64,000 nt of DNA from an uncultured Alkaliphilus sp. (GTDB lineage Bacteria; Bacillota; Clostridia; Peptostreptococcales; Natronincolaceae): positions 1 through 64,000 of the forward strand of contig CALJEQ010000018.1 of assembly GCA_938074565.1 (NCBI GenBank). The letters are read 5' to 3'. Of the stretch, positions 1 to 9,432 are shown in pieces. Position numbers and translations under genes: made by a program. The notes under the pieces were generated by a model, which made no database searches, was not told the DNA's origin, and saw only the letters and a program-made list of their open reading frames with translations. Position 1 is the stretch's first letter. The number at the start of each line of letters is the position of its first letter.

Positions 1-139
1 TAGAGAAACTAGGCTATAAAAGCATTAGTAAGAGGTATCAGTTAGTACATTAGTTCCTAGTGAACCGCCGTATACCGAACGGTATGTACGGTGGTGTGAG
101 AGGTCGGTAGATAAAATAATTATCTACCTCCTACTCGAT
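1..139 (+). mobile_element. 3' end of a group II intron (domains V and VI)
   Basis: The window opens inside a group II intron. Domain V is visible at 64-95: ACCGCCGTA (64-72) pairs with TACGGTGGT (87-95) below a short TACC/GGTA upper stem. A C-G-C triad at 66-68, with a G-U wobble at 67/92, is the form described for bacterial class IIC introns. Domain VI is a 9-bp hairpin (106-114 with 120-128) extended by AGG/CCT, followed by an unpaired A at 133, seven nucleotides from the 3' end ...CTCGAT at 139, where a branch-point adenosine is expected. The reverse transcriptase ORF and 5' half lie outside the window. The subclass is inferred from the triad only. Confidence 0.82.
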
Positions 140-584
140 TATAAATAAAGTGATACATTTTAACAATCTTTTCAACACGTTTCAAAATAAGTTTTTCTGT
201 TTCATCATTAATTTCAAATTCTTCTTTTAGCGTTCCATCATCAATAAGTGTTTGTAGAATCATATCAAATATATATAATTTCTTGTCTTCTAATTCTTTT
301 TGTTTAGGCGTTTTATATTCGTGGATTAATTCGTTAAATTCTGTATTGTGTTCATCAACTGTATAAAGGTTTCTAACGTCAGTACGGCCAAGAAGATAGT
401 CAACAGATACTTCAAAGAAATCAGCAATATTTTGCAGGGTTGTGGTATCGGGGTCTCTTTGACTGGTTTCGTACATGGCAATGGTACTGGGGGATAATTT
501 CATAATACCAGCAAAAACCTTTTGACTAAGACTTTTCTCTTTTCTAAGTTTTTTCAATCTTTCAGCTAACATTTTATCACCCAT
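120..584 (-). CDS. XRE-family helix-turn-helix transcriptional regulator
   Basis: A 154-residue DNA-binding protein. Residues 5-66 form a Cro/CI-type HTH: LAERLKKLRKEKSLSQ, then an SPSTIAMYETSQRDPD recognition-helix region, then IADFFEVSVDYLLGR. Residues 70-154 are charged and helical, probably for dimerisation or ligand response; no known ligand domain is recognised. The ATG is at 582-584. A TTGACA -35 (653-658, minus strand) lies upstream, and two palindromes at 614-654 overlap this promoter region, which suggests autoregulation. The last codons (RVGGR and stop) are read from the group II intron end at 120-139, so the native C-terminus was probably altered by the insertion. The target genes are unknown; the nearest candidate is the divergent small ORF at 845. 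Confidence 0.85.
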   Translation of the reverse strand: MGDKMLAERLKKLRKEKSLSQKVFAGIMKLSPSTIAMYETSQRDPDTTTLQNIADFFEVSVDYLLGRTDVRNLYTVDEHNTEFNELIHEYKTPKQKELEDKKLYIFDMILQTLIDDGTLKEEFEINDETEKLILKRVEKIVKMYHFIYNRVGGR

Positions 585-613
585 TCTATTTTGGCATCAT
601 TTATTTTAAGGTA

Positions 614-654
614 TCACTTGAAGTGAATAAAATCAAGGTAAATCACTATAAGTG
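614..654. promoter_or_regulatory. paired palindromic operators upstream of the XRE gene
   Basis: There are two dyads, TCACTTGAAGTGA (614-626, perfect) and CACTATAAGTG (644-654, CACT/AGTG arms), with centres about 29 bp apart. They surround the XRE promoter (TTGACA at 653-658 on the minus strand). The shared CACT-N3-AGTG design is typical of XRE/Cro-type operators, so they are probably the sites of the adjacent regulator. Confidence 0.55.
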
Positions 655-717
655 TCAATGAGTAAAAGGATAAAGTGTAGAATTCACATAAAGTAATAAT
701 TTGTTAAATTTGTAAAT

Positions 718-815
718 TCACGAAACGTGCTATAAAATATAAGAAGGTTTGTAAATAGTATTAGTAGACTTTTTATAGATGTGTATCAACAGTTATTGTA
801 ATGTATGTTTCGTGA
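718..815 (+). promoter_or_regulatory. promoter region with inverted repeats before the small ORF
   Basis: An extended -10-like element (TGC TATAAA, 728-736) lies beside the palindrome CACG-AAA-CGTG (719-729). The 9-mer TCACGAAAC (718-726) recurs inverted as GTTTCGTGA (807-815), so two related sites bracket the probable transcription start. This looks like an operator pair, possibly for looping or for a second regulator, distinct from the CACT-type sites nearer the XRE gene. Confidence 0.4.
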
Positions 816-844
816 CAATACATAAAAACAGGAGGAGGTATAAT

Positions 845-898
845 ATGGACTATAAAAACATTGTATTTAAACAAGATCCAGACCCAGTAGTACACTAG
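845..898 (+). CDS. possible 17-residue peptide
   Basis: A very short ORF encoding MDYKNIVFKQDPDPVVH. It has a near-ideal ribosome-binding site (AGGAGGAGGT, 830-839) five bases before the ATG, its own upstream promoter-like region and a strong terminator 100 bp downstream, so it sits in a self-contained transcription unit divergent from the XRE regulator. There is no signal peptide or membrane segment. Short peptides next to XRE or RRNPP-type regulators can be signalling ligands, but no match to a known peptide family is recognised. It could equally be a leader peptide or a chance ORF in a small RNA. Confidence 0.4.
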   Translation: MDYKNIVFKQDPDPVVH

Positions 899-999
899 TA
901 TCAAACAAGAAAAACATAAGTATATTCAGTTTATTAACAGTAGGAAATTAAATTAATAAGGGTAACCTTTGGGTTATATAGCTAAAATAAGAAAAAGAT

Positions 1000-1033
1000 A
1001 AAAGATACTGATTAGAACAAGTCAGTATCTTTT
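1000..1033 (+). terminator. intrinsic terminator
   Basis: AAAAGATACTGA (1000-1011) pairs perfectly with TCAGTATCTTTT (1022-1033) across a 10-nt loop and runs into a T tract. It closes the transcription unit containing the small ORF at 845. Confidence 0.8.
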
Positions 1034-1468
1034 TGTATATATAATAATAGTTTCAGGAGAAATAATGAATATGACCATGAGCAAAATTATTTGAAGTTGT
1101 AATATTTACAATTAAAGTTGAATAGTATGCTAAGGGAAGTGGAAAGTGTTTAAAATTTTTTAGTAACATAGATGATAATAAATAGAATATTAATAGTTTG
1201 TGGAATAATTTTTAGTGATAAAAGTACATGAAATTCCATGAACAAACAAATATTCTAAAGAATAAGCGAATATTATGTTAAAAAACATAACTCATAATAA
1301 ATAAAAGTAACTAAAATGAATAAAGTTGATTGATTTTATATTAATACTTTGTTAAAATTTTCTTAGTAAGGAATTATATAAAAAATAATTTTTATAAGTA
1401 AGTTAATTTATATAATGTAATCATTTATCTATTAGAACAAACTAAACTGGGTGAAAAGGGGAAAGAAT
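1034..1468. other. AT-rich intergenic region, no gene seen
   Basis: This stretch of about 430 bp has no ORF with a credible ribosome-binding site. A TATAAT at 1411-1416 is a possible -10 for the chemoreceptor gene, but the matching -35 is poor. No GCCGAT-type sigma-D -10 is present, although the downstream gene is a chemotaxis gene. Confidence 0.5.
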
Positions 1469-3550
1469 ATGTTGAAGCACTTAAGAATGAGAAGAAAGTT
1501 AATAGTAATGTTTATTATAACCGGACTTATACCACTAATGTTTATAGGTTTCTTCTCTTATAATAAATCAGCAAAAGAATTAGAAAAGGAAATATCTAAG
1601 GGAAAAGAAATATATTTGGAACTAACGATAGAACAATTAACTAAATACTTTTCAGATAGGGAAAGTAATGGAAAAGCTATAGCTGTTAATGAAAACATTA
1701 ATTATGTATTAAAATTGTTTCAAGAAAATGATATAGCTAAACAGCAATGGAAAGATGAGTATAATAGCTTAGAGAAATATTTTCATCTTGTTTTGAAAGA
1801 ATATGGTTTTACAGATATGTTTGTTACCACTTCAAAAGGTGAAATAATCTATGTTGCTAAGAATAAAGAAAAATTAGAAGGATTAAGTATATATAGACGC
1901 CCATATTTCCAAGCTGCATTAGAAGGAAAACAACAATGGTCAGATTTGTTGTATTTTGATATAACCGGCGAAAATGTTATGATTCTTTCTACGCCTGTAT
2001 ATAATGATGCACAAAACAATGAAATTATAGGAACTGTCAATATAATTATTAATCAAGATATATTAAATGAAATTGTTCATAAAGGAATAGGTAAACTAGG
2101 AGACAGTGCTGATGCTTATCTAATTAATGAAGAAGGCTTACTGTTAACAGACACTAAATTAGGGGATTTTACAAACGATTCTGCATTAAATGTACGAATT
2201 GAAACTAAAGCAATAGAACTAATAGTAGATGAAATTATTAATAACAATATAGGTTATGCAGTACAAAGTCAATATAAAAACTACATAGGCAGTGAAGTTT
2301 TAGGAAACTTAGGGGTTTTGAAAGTAGGAGATACAACTGCTGGTCTAGTAATAGAAGTAGGCAAAAAGGATGCATTTAAAGGATTATATAGTATACGAAG
2401 ATTAATATTAATATCTTTAGGAACAATGGTTATATTCGGTATTGTTATGGCTACTTACTTTGCAAATATTATTGTGGGGCCTCTACAAGAAACATCTTTA
2501 ATGTTAAAAGATATAGCAGAAGGTGAAGGGGATCTTACTAAGAGAATTAAAGTTACTACTAAAGATGAAATTGGAGAATTAGCATTAAATTTCAATCTAT
2601 TCGTAGAGAAAATACAACGATTAGTAATTAATATCAATCACAATGCTTCAACATTGAAAGAAGGAACCGAAGGTCTATATAATACTACTACAGGTTTAAT
2701 AGAAAAAACTAATAGAGTTAATATACATGCACAAGATATAGCTACAAATATGGAAGAAAACAGTGCTACAATAGAAGAAGTATCTGCTTCTGAAGAACAA
2801 ATTTTTTCTGTAATTACACAATTAGCCAGTAAAGCTGAAATAGGCAGTCGTCAATCAAACGAGATCGAAGAAAGAGCCATAAAACTAAAACAGGATACAG
2901 AAGAATCTATTAAAACTGGTAAAGCATTATTTAAGCAAAATCAGCGAAGTATGAAACAATCGATTGAAGAAGGAAAAGTAGTAGGAGAAATTATAAAAAT
3001 GTCTACTGTTATTTCTCAAATAGCATCGCAAACTAACTTGTTAGCCCTCAATGCAGCAATAGAGGCGGCTAGAGCAGGAGAGCAAGGGAAAGGTTTTGCT
3101 GTTGTTGCAGAAGAAGTAAGAAAGTTAGCAGAGCAATCGGAATTGACTGTTGGACAGATTAAAACAACTTTGGAAAAAGTTGATGGTGCATTTTTAAAAT
3201 TATCTACTTCTGCCAATAATATGTTAGAATTCTATGATAAAAAGGTAATGCAAGATTATGAAGCAATGTTGGCTGTTGGTGAACAATATTATGCAGATGC
3301 ACAAATTATTAGCGAAATTGTAGACGAATTTGCTAGTACAAGTCAACAAATAACAGCTTCAGTAGAAGAAGTAAATAATGCTTTAGAATCTGTATCAGCG
3401 TCCATTGACCATGTTAGTGGAGAATCGCAGGAAATTGCAGCTGATGTGTCTGAAACCACAGAAGGATTTAATCGTATTAGCAAAATAGCTGAAACACAAG
3501 CTCGGTTAGCAACAGATTTAAATAAGTTAGTAAATACCTTTAAAGTATAA
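1469..3550 (+). CDS. methyl-accepting chemotaxis protein
   Basis: A transmembrane chemoreceptor of about 693 residues. The preferred start is the ATG at 1469, preceded by AAGGGG; an in-frame GTG at 1451 has no better site. There is an N-terminal membrane helix ([19 protein letters not shown]), then an extracellular region of about 270 residues with a Cache-like pattern ([23 protein letters not shown]). A second membrane helix ([20 protein letters not shown]) leads into a HAMP domain ([26 protein letters not shown]). The cytoplasmic hairpin carries the signalling tip [20 protein letters not shown], which contacts CheA/CheW. The ligand is unknown. It stands alone, with no other chemotaxis gene beside it. 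Confidence 0.93.
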   Translation: MLKHLRMRRKLIVMFIITGLIPLMFIGFFSYNKSAKELEKEISKGKEIYLELTIEQLTKYFSDRESNGKAIAVNENINYVLKLFQENDIAKQQWKDEYNSLEKYFHLVLKEYGFTDMFVTTSKGEIIYVAKNKEKLEGLSIYRRPYFQAALEGKQQWSDLLYFDITGENVMILSTPVYNDAQNNEIIGTVNIIINQDILNEIVHKGIGKLGDSADAYLINEEGLLLTDTKLGDFTNDSALNVRIETKAIELIVDEIINNNIGYAVQSQYKNYIGSEVLGNLGVLKVGDTTAGLVIEVGKKDAFKGLYSIRRLILISLGTMVIFGIVMATYFANIIVGPLQETSLMLKDIAEGEGDLTKRIKVTTKDEIGELALNFNLFVEKIQRLVININHNASTLKEGTEGLYNTTTGLIEKTNRVNIHAQDIATNMEENSATIEEVSASEEQIFSVITQLASKAEIGSRQSNEIEERAIKLKQDTEESIKTGKALFKQNQRSMKQSIEEGKVVGEIIKMSTVISQIASQTNLLALNAAIEAARAGEQGKGFAVVAEEVRKLAEQSELTVGQIKTTLEKVDGAFLKLSTSANNMLEFYDKKVMQDYEAMLAVGEQYYADAQIISEIVDEFASTSQQITASVEEVNNALESVSASIDHVSGESQEIAADVSETTEGFNRISKIAETQARLATDLNKLVNTFKV

Positions 3551-3571
3551 TTATGTTGATAAAAAACTCAT

Positions 3572-3639
3572 TTGTTTAGAACTATATAATAGGATATAAT
3601 AGACGGAGAGGGAAAACACGGTTAGTTTTATCTAACCGT
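3572..3639 (+). promoter_or_regulatory. promoter and leader hairpin of the yqhQ-prmC operon
   Basis: TTGTTT (3572-3577), a 17-bp spacer and TATAAT (3595-3600) form a good sigma-A promoter. The transcript would begin with a hairpin, ACGGTTAG (3618-3625) pairing with CTAACCGT (3632-3639), just ahead of the GAAAGGAAG ribosome-binding site. No T tract follows, so it may stabilise the message or modulate translation and is probably not a terminator. Confidence 0.5.
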
Positions 3640-3655
3640 CGAAAGGAAGATAAAA

Positions 3656-4606
3656 ATGAGTAAAATAAATCAACAGGTTTCAAGACCTACCTCCATCGGA
3701 GGTCAAGCCTTAATAGAAGGGGTTATGATGAAAGGACCTCGAGAGATTGCCATTGCTGTACGGACACCAGACAATCAAATTACAATAAAAAAAGAGCCAG
3801 TTACAGGATTAACTAAACGATTTAATCTCGGTAAAATCCCTTTTCTTCGGGGGGCAGTTGCACTGGTGGACTCAATGTTGTTGGGGGTTAGATCATTAAC
3901 CTACTCGGCAGAACTGTTGGAGGACAGCATGAAGGAAGAAGAGCCAGATAAGTTTGAACAGTTTCTCCAAAAAATATTTAAAGATAAAGCTGGAGAAATG
4001 ATGTTATATTTTTCTGTGTTTCTTGCTATGTTAATGTCTGTAGGAATATTTATTCTTGGACCAACTTTTTTAGTTAGCTTATTAAAAAGATTTACTGAGC
4101 ATACAGTAATATTGAATTTGACAGAAGGAATAATTAGAATAGCAATATTTACCATATACATTCTATTGGTATCAAGGTTGGAGGACATGCGTCGAGTTTT
4201 CCAATATCATGGAGCAGAGCATAAGGCGATCTATTGTTATGAAAGTGGAGAAGAATTAACTGTTGAAAATACAAAAAAATTCACTACCCTTCATCCCCGT
4301 TGTGGAACAAGTTTTCTTTTCATTGTAATGATGGTAAGTATGATTGTTTTCTCGACAGTGGGCTGGTCAAGCTTATTAGTAAGAGTAGTATCTAGATTAC
4401 TTTTATTACCATTGGTGGCAGGTGTGTCATATGAAATAATTAGGTTTGCAGGAAAAAGCAAATCGCCTATAATGGCTTTAGTTAGTTATCCAGGACTAAT
4501 GATGCAAAAATTAACAACAATAGAGCCAGATGATAGCCAAATAGAAGTGGCTTTAGAAGCATTAAAGAATGTTTTAGTAGATAATAAGGAGGAAGCAGAT
4601 TGGTAA
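3656..4606 (+). CDS. yqhQ: DUF1385 family membrane protein (YqhQ-like)
   Basis: A 316-residue integral membrane protein of the DUF1385/YqhQ family. Family hallmarks are the N-terminal SIGGQALIEGVMMKGP, the central FQYHGAEHKAIYCYESGEE and LHPRCGTSFLFIV, and several hydrophobic segments (about 115-140, 150-175, 215-260). The molecular function is not established. In clostridia this gene commonly precedes prmC and prfA, as here. The ATG follows GAAAGGAAGA. The stop overlaps the downstream prmC start by a few bases, which points to translational coupling. Confidence 0.9.
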   Translation: MSKINQQVSRPTSIGGQALIEGVMMKGPREIAIAVRTPDNQITIKKEPVTGLTKRFNLGKIPFLRGAVALVDSMLLGVRSLTYSAELLEDSMKEEEPDKFEQFLQKIFKDKAGEMMLYFSVFLAMLMSVGIFILGPTFLVSLLKRFTEHTVILNLTEGIIRIAIFTIYILLVSRLEDMRRVFQYHGAEHKAIYCYESGEELTVENTKKFTTLHPRCGTSFLFIVMMVSMIVFSTVGWSSLLVRVVSRLLLLPLVAGVSYEIIRFAGKSKSPIMALVSYPGLMMQKLTTIEPDDSQIEVALEALKNVLVDNKEEADW

Positions 4607-5472
4607 GAGTTGTTGATCTGTTGAAACAAGGTGTAGAAAAGTTAAAATTAGTAGGAATAGATACACCTCAGTTGGATGCTGAGGTGATTCTTTGTAATTT
4701 ATTAGAAGTAGAACGGGTGCAACTTCATATACATCCTGAAAAGGAGATTGCCTGGGAAATATGTCAAAAATACTGGGAGGCTGTAGAAAAAAGAGTGAAT
4801 TTTATGCCGGTACAGTACATTATTAACCAACAGGAATTTATGGGTATGGACTTTTATGTGGATGAAGGGGTACTAATTCCTAGAGGAGATACGGAAATTT
4901 TGGTGGAGGAAGTAATAAATCACTACCAAAAACATTATGCTCCACAGTCAATTAAGGCTTTGGACATTGGGACAGGCAGTGGTGCCATCACCATCAGTTT
5001 GGCTAAATTTATTGAGAAAATAGAAGTATTCTCTATTGATATATCCCCTAATGCCCTAGAAATTGCAGAGAAGAATGCCGTTAATTTGGGAGTTAAAGAA
5101 AAAATACATTTTCTACAGGGTAGTTTATTTACACCACTATTAGATAAAAAACTAGATAACTCCTTTCAAATGATTGTTTCTAATCCCCCCTATATACCTC
5201 GGAAGGTTGTAGAAGGCTTACAACCACAAGTGAAAGATTATGAACCTTGGCTGGCTTTGGTGGGAGGAGAAGATGGGTTAGATTTCTATCGCCAAATCAT
5301 TCAAGAAGCGCCTAATTATTTACAAGATGACGGTTGGCTAATTTTTGAAATTGGTTTTGATCAAGGGGAGGCAGTTTCTAAATTAATGGAAGCCTTCGGT
5401 TTTTCAGAGATTAAAGCAATAAAAGACTTAGCAGGTTTAGATAGAGTTGTATTAGGGAAAAAACAACTATAG
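4600..5472 (+). CDS. prmC: release factor glutamine methyltransferase
   Basis: PrmC (HemK) uses S-adenosylmethionine to methylate the glutamine of the GGQ motif in RF1/RF2, improving translation termination. It is 290 residues long, normal for the family. An N-terminal helical bundle (1-85) precedes a Rossmann methyltransferase domain with the SAM-binding ALDIGTGSGAITISLA and the catalytic SNPPYIP motif that holds the target glutamine. The start is TTG at 4600 with AAGGAGG upstream, overlapping the yqhQ stop. Its substrate gene prfA lies immediately downstream. Confidence 0.95.
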   Translation: MVRVVDLLKQGVEKLKLVGIDTPQLDAEVILCNLLEVERVQLHIHPEKEIAWEICQKYWEAVEKRVNFMPVQYIINQQEFMGMDFYVDEGVLIPRGDTEILVEEVINHYQKHYAPQSIKALDIGTGSGAITISLAKFIEKIEVFSIDISPNALEIAEKNAVNLGVKEKIHFLQGSLFTPLLDKKLDNSFQMIVSNPPYIPRKVVEGLQPQVKDYEPWLALVGGEDGLDFYRQIIQEAPNYLQDDGWLIFEIGFDQGEAVSKLMEAFGFSEIKAIKDLAGLDRVVLGKKQL

Positions 5473-5557
5473 ATGACAATTGTTTTAATGGTCATAAATT
5501 ACAAAGTATGGTATAATATTTAAATGTGAAAAAATTAATCGGTTGAGGTGAATTATA

Positions 5558-6631
5558 ATGCTAGATAAACTAGCTTTTTTGGAAGAAAAATATATGGATT
5601 TAAGTAAAAAAATCAGTGATCCTGATGTAATTAATAATCAAGTTCAATGGACGAAATTGGTAAAGGAACATGCAGAGTTAGAGCCAATTGTTGAAAAATA
5701 TAAAGCATATAAACAGGCAGAGGAAGCTGTGTCGGGAGCAAAAGAAATTTTATATGATAAATCTGCCGACGATGAATTAAGAGAAATGGCAAAAATGGAA
5801 ATAGATGAAATGACAGAACTAATTGAAAATATACAAAATGAATTGACTATTCTTTTATTACCAAAAGACCCTAATGATGACAAAAACGTTATTGTAGAGA
5901 TTCGTGCAGGGGCCGGTGGAGATGAAGCGGGTCTTTTTGCTGCTGTATTATTTAGAATGTATACGAGATATGCAGAAAGACAAAACTGGAAAGTAGAAAT
6001 GATGAGTGTAAATGAAACAGGAGTAGGTGGATATAAAGAAGTAATCTTTATGATTAGAGGTAAAGGTGCTTACTCTAAATTAAAGTTTGAAAGTGGGGCT
6101 CATCGTGTGCAACGGATTCCAACAACGGAATCTGGAGGAAGAATTCATACTTCCACAGCAACGGTGGCAGTTTTACCAGAAGTAGATGACGTGGAATTCG
6201 AAATTAATCCTAATGATTTAAGAATAGATGTATTTCGTTCATCGGGTAGTGGTGGACAAAGTGTTAACACTACAGACTCTGCTGTTCGAGTTACCCATAA
6301 TCCAACTGGTTTAGTGGTATCTTGTCAAGATGAAAAGTCGCAGTTAAAGAATAAAGAAAAGGCTATTAAAATACTTAAAGCACGTCTGTTAGATAAGTTA
6401 ATTCAAGAGCAACATGATGAAATAGCTGAAAACAGAAAGTTACAGGTGGGTACTGGAGATAGAAGTGAGCGTATCAGAACGTATAACTACCCTCAAGGTA
6501 GAATTACAGACCACCGTATTAATGTTACCATATATAAGTTAGATGCCTTTTTAGAGGGGGAAATTGAAGAAATGATAGATGCTTTAATTACCTCTGATCA
6601 AGCTGATAAATTAAAGGAAGTTCAGCAGTAA
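5558..6631 (+). CDS. prfA: peptide chain release factor 1
   Basis: RF1 recognises UAA and UAG codons and triggers peptide release. It is 357 residues long, as expected. The anticodon-like tripeptide loop reads [14 protein letters not shown] (P-x-T, the RF1 form), and the catalytic GGQ lies in [17 protein letters not shown], the substrate of PrmC. A TATAAT at 5512-5517 with TGGTCA 17 bp upstream may give prfA its own promoter in addition to readthrough from yqhQ-prmC. Confidence 0.97.
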   Translation: MLDKLAFLEEKYMDLSKKISDPDVINNQVQWTKLVKEHAELEPIVEKYKAYKQAEEAVSGAKEILYDKSADDELREMAKMEIDEMTELIENIQNELTILLLPKDPNDDKNVIVEIRAGAGGDEAGLFAAVLFRMYTRYAERQNWKVEMMSVNETGVGGYKEVIFMIRGKGAYSKLKFESGAHRVQRIPTTESGGRIHTSTATVAVLPEVDDVEFEINPNDLRIDVFRSSGSGGQSVNTTDSAVRVTHNPTGLVVSCQDEKSQLKNKEKAIKILKARLLDKLIQEQHDEIAENRKLQVGTGDRSERIRTYNYPQGRITDHRINVTIYKLDAFLEGEIEEMIDALITSDQADKLKEVQQ

Positions 6632-6741
6632 ATAGTTAAGTTAATAGTTATTAGTGTATTTCAATAGTTAGGTAGTTATGTAGCTAATAGCTATAAAGAA
6701 ATTGAGTTATAATAATAGCTTCTAGGTTAATTAGCAATCCC

Positions 6742-6773
6742 AAACCTCCCGTGGTGTATTCCATAGGAGGTTT
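6742..6773 (+). terminator. intrinsic terminator after prfA
   Basis: AAACCTCC (6742-6749) pairs with GGAGGTTT (6766-6773), followed by T residues. The remaining spacer to 6946 is AT-rich with no further recognisable element. Confidence 0.75.
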
Positions 6774-6946
6774 TTAATATTTTATTTAGTGTTGCCTCTT
6801 CTAGAATAAAAGACTTAACTCTCTCAAATAAAAGTATAATACAATTATTATTTTTATTATAAATACTACCCCTTTTGAATATATTTACAGTGGTGGATTT
6901 TAGAAATGATATTACACTATTTGTTTAATATCGAGGGGGTATTCTA

Positions 6947-7684
6947 TTGAGTGATATATTAAGAACTACATTAATTGGTTTTTTAGTAGGCATTATAGGT
7001 ACAGGAGTAGGTGGTTCTATGGCATTTGTACTTAAAAATCCCTCCAAAAGGTTTTTAAGTGGAATTATTGGATTATCCAGTGGATTGATGATGGCAATTG
7101 TTACTTTTGAATTATTACCAGAGGCATTTATGTTGGGTGGAATTCCTGCTACAGTTATTGGATTAGGTGTAGGTGCATTAATGGCTTCGGCATTGGATGG
7201 AATCATTTCAAGGTTTACTAATATTAAACTAAAAGAAGGGAAAGGATATATTAAAACAGGTATTTTACTAGGGGTTGGAATTGCTCTACATAATTTTCCA
7301 GAAGGTCTGGCTATTGGCTCAGGTTTCGTAGCTCAACAAAGATTAGGAGTGGGGTTAGCTATTGTTATTGCCCTGCATAATATGCCAGAAGGTATTGCTA
7401 TGGTAACACCTATGAGGGTGGGAGGTTTTTCAAGAACAAAAGCTTTCTTATTGACTCTTTTAGCGGGGGCACCTATGGGAGTGGGGGCATATTTTGGAGC
7501 TTTAGTAGGACAGTTTGCTTTTAGTCTTATTGGGGTATGCCTTGCCTTTGCTGGGGGAACAATGCTTTATATAACCTTTGGTGAGCTATTGCCGAAGGGC
7601 AAAGAATTACATAAAGGCAAAACTTCAACTTATTTTGCTATTTTAGGTTTTATGTTGGGAATATTAATTTCAAAAAGGTTTTAG
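6947..7684 (+). CDS. ZIP family divalent metal transporter
   Basis: A 245-residue polytopic membrane protein. The two signature metal-site helices are clear: GIALHNFPEGLAIGSGF and VIALHNMPEGIAMVTP, whose His/Glu residues line the ZIP transport pathway. The likely role is uptake of zinc or another divalent cation; substrate preference cannot be read from the sequence. The start is TTG with GAGGGGG 8 bases upstream. A ZIP gene after prfA is a common clostridial arrangement. Confidence 0.9.
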   Translation: MSDILRTTLIGFLVGIIGTGVGGSMAFVLKNPSKRFLSGIIGLSSGLMMAIVTFELLPEAFMLGGIPATVIGLGVGALMASALDGIISRFTNIKLKEGKGYIKTGILLGVGIALHNFPEGLAIGSGFVAQQRLGVGLAIVIALHNMPEGIAMVTPMRVGGFSRTKAFLLTLLAGAPMGVGAYFGALVGQFAFSLIGVCLAFAGGTMLYITFGELLPKGKELHKGKTSTYFAILGFMLGILISKRF

Positions 7685-7757
7685 AATCCATTGTTAATTT
7701 AGTGTTTTTTGTATAAAATAAGATAAATAACAAGTTGAAAGTAGAAGGTGATCTTCC

Positions 7758-8195
7758 ATGTTTCAAATCCTATCGTGGATAGTTCGTTATCTTTTTATTG
7801 GGATGATCTATTACTTTATTTACAGTATTATCCGATTAATCTATTTGGATATTCATTCCATACATAATCGTGGCAAAAGTCAGGCAGATGCTTATCTTAA
7901 ACTCATTAATCGTAAAGATCGCTTAGACTTCGATATAAACGAGTTCTATGATTTAGAAGAAGAAACAACCATTGGGCGTAGCAACAAAAGTGACATACAG
8001 ATAATGGACAAGTATATCTCTTCCATTCATTGTAAAATTACCATCGATGAAGGCGTACATTTTTTAGAGGATATGGAGAGTGTTAACGGAACATACTTAA
8101 ATAATGAAAATATTCAAGATGTGGTGGAACTAAGAAATGGTGATCGAATAGGAATCGGGCAAGTAGAGTTCTTATTTGTAAAAGAGGTGGATTAA
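7758..8195 (+). CDS. membrane-anchored FHA domain protein
   Basis: A 145-residue protein with an N-terminal membrane segment (ILSWIVRYLFIGMIYYFIYSII) and a cytoplasmic forkhead-associated domain. The domain has the phosphothreonine-binding pattern TIGRSNKSDI, ISSIHCKI and MESVNGTYLNN. FHA domains bind phosphothreonine peptides, usually made by Ser/Thr kinases; no kinase is encoded here. It directly precedes the SEDS and PBP genes with a 4-bp gap, so it probably ties cell-wall synthesis to phosphorylation signalling. Confidence 0.9.
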   Translation: MFQILSWIVRYLFIGMIYYFIYSIIRLIYLDIHSIHNRGKSQADAYLKLINRKDRLDFDINEFYDLEEETTIGRSNKSDIQIMDKYISSIHCKITIDEGVHFLEDMESVNGTYLNNENIQDVVELRNGDRIGIGQVEFLFVKEVD

Positions 8196-8199
8196 GAAA

Positions 8200-9432
8200 A
8201 TGTTTAAAAGGTTAATTTTAGGTAGACCAATTAATATACTCATTTTCATTAATATTCTTTTCTTTGGACTACTTTACCTATACATAGGACCATATGATGT
8301 AAACGTACCCATTGCAGGAGCATTACTGACTGTATTAATGGTACTTTGTTATTATATTATTGTAAAGGCGAAGATGGGAGATCAATATATTTTTCTAATT
8401 ATTTCTGTATTGTCCAGCTTAGGGGTGGTAATGATTTATCGTTTAAACCCACAATATGGTTTTAGACAAATTACGTTGTATGGATTAGGTGTATTGCTTT
8501 ATTTTCTATCCTATTTAATATTTACTTGGATTAAAGGATGGGAGAATTATGGTTATTTTTATATTACTTTGGGGATTTCTCTATTTATATTAACTTTTGT
8601 GATGGGAACCACTGTAAAAGGGGCTACTAATTGGATAAGAATAGGAAATTTTAACTTACAGCCTGCAGAAATAATAAAATTGGTATATGTGTTTTTTATT
8701 GCTGCCTACTTTAAATATCCTAAAAAGTTTAAGAATGAATATATTTTCTTAGGTTTAATCTATTTGCATATTATGTTTCTAACCCTGCAAAGAGATATGG
8801 GTATGGCGATGTTATTTTATGGAATATTCATTAGTGTTTATTATATCTACCATCAACAAAAAAAACTATTCTATGGCAATTTTTTAGCAGCAGTTATCAT
8901 TAGTATTTTCAGTTACTATACCATGACCCACGTTCAAGTAAGGGTTGAAGCGTGGCTAAACCCTTGGAAGAATATTGCCGGGAGAGGTTATCAAATTACC
9001 CAGTCGTTGTTTGCCATAGCTGAAGGTGGTTTTTTTGGTGTGGGATTAGGATTAGGTAGACCAGACTATATTCCAGAGGTCCATACAGATTTCATTTTTT
9101 CTGCTATCTGTGAAGAATTAGGGATTTTTGGTGGTGTTGCAGTGGTGCTACTGTACTTTATTTTAATATATAGAGGGTTTAAAATTAGTCTTACTATTGA
9201 AGAAACTTTTAAACGGATAATTGCTCTAGGAATAACATTGACCTACAGTTATCAAACTTTTATAATCATTGGAGGAGTCATAAAACTAATACCATTAACG
9301 GGAATTACCCTTCCTTTTATTAGTTATGGTGGTAGTGCATTGGTTTCAGCATTTATATCTTTTGGTATTTTGCAAGCCCTTTCTAAAAAATCCTTACAGG
9401 GAGAGGAGATTATGAAAGTTGGAGGAGAATAA
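8200..9432 (+). CDS. FtsW/RodA/SpoVE (SEDS) family peptidoglycan polymerase
   Basis: A 410-residue polytopic SEDS glycosyltransferase with about ten membrane helices. SEDS proteins polymerise lipid II into glycan strands with a partner class B PBP. Characteristic stretches are GATNWIRIGNFNLQPAEIIK, WLNPWKN, the loop aspartate in EVHTDFIFSAICEELG, and LPFISYGGSALVS near the C-terminus. It sits between the FHA gene and a class B PBP whose start it overlaps, the classic SEDS/bPBP pairing. Whether it serves division, elongation or sporulation cannot be settled from sequence. Confidence 0.92.
   Translation: MFKRLILGRPINILIFINILFFGLLYLYIGPYDVNVPIAGALLTVLMVLCYYIIVKAKMGDQYIFLIISVLSSLGVVMIYRLNPQYGFRQITLYGLGVLLYFLSYLIFTWIKGWENYGYFYITLGISLFILTFVMGTTVKGATNWIRIGNFNLQPAEIIKLVYVFFIAAYFKYPKKFKNEYIFLGLIYLHIMFLTLQRDMGMAMLFYGIFISVYYIYHQQKKLFYGNFLAAVIISIFSYYTMTHVQVRVEAWLNPWKNIAGRGYQITQSLFAIAEGGFFGVGLGLGRPDYIPEVHTDFIFSAICEELGIFGGVAVVLLYFILIYRGFKISLTIEETFKRIIALGITLTYSYQTFIIIGGVIKLIPLTGITLPFISYGGSALVSAFISFGILQALSKKSLQGEEIMKVGGE

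Noticed and set aside
1034-1468. A sigma-D promoter for the chemoreceptor gene
   Set aside because: No CCGATA-type -10 is present upstream. Only a weak sigma-A-like TATAAT is seen.
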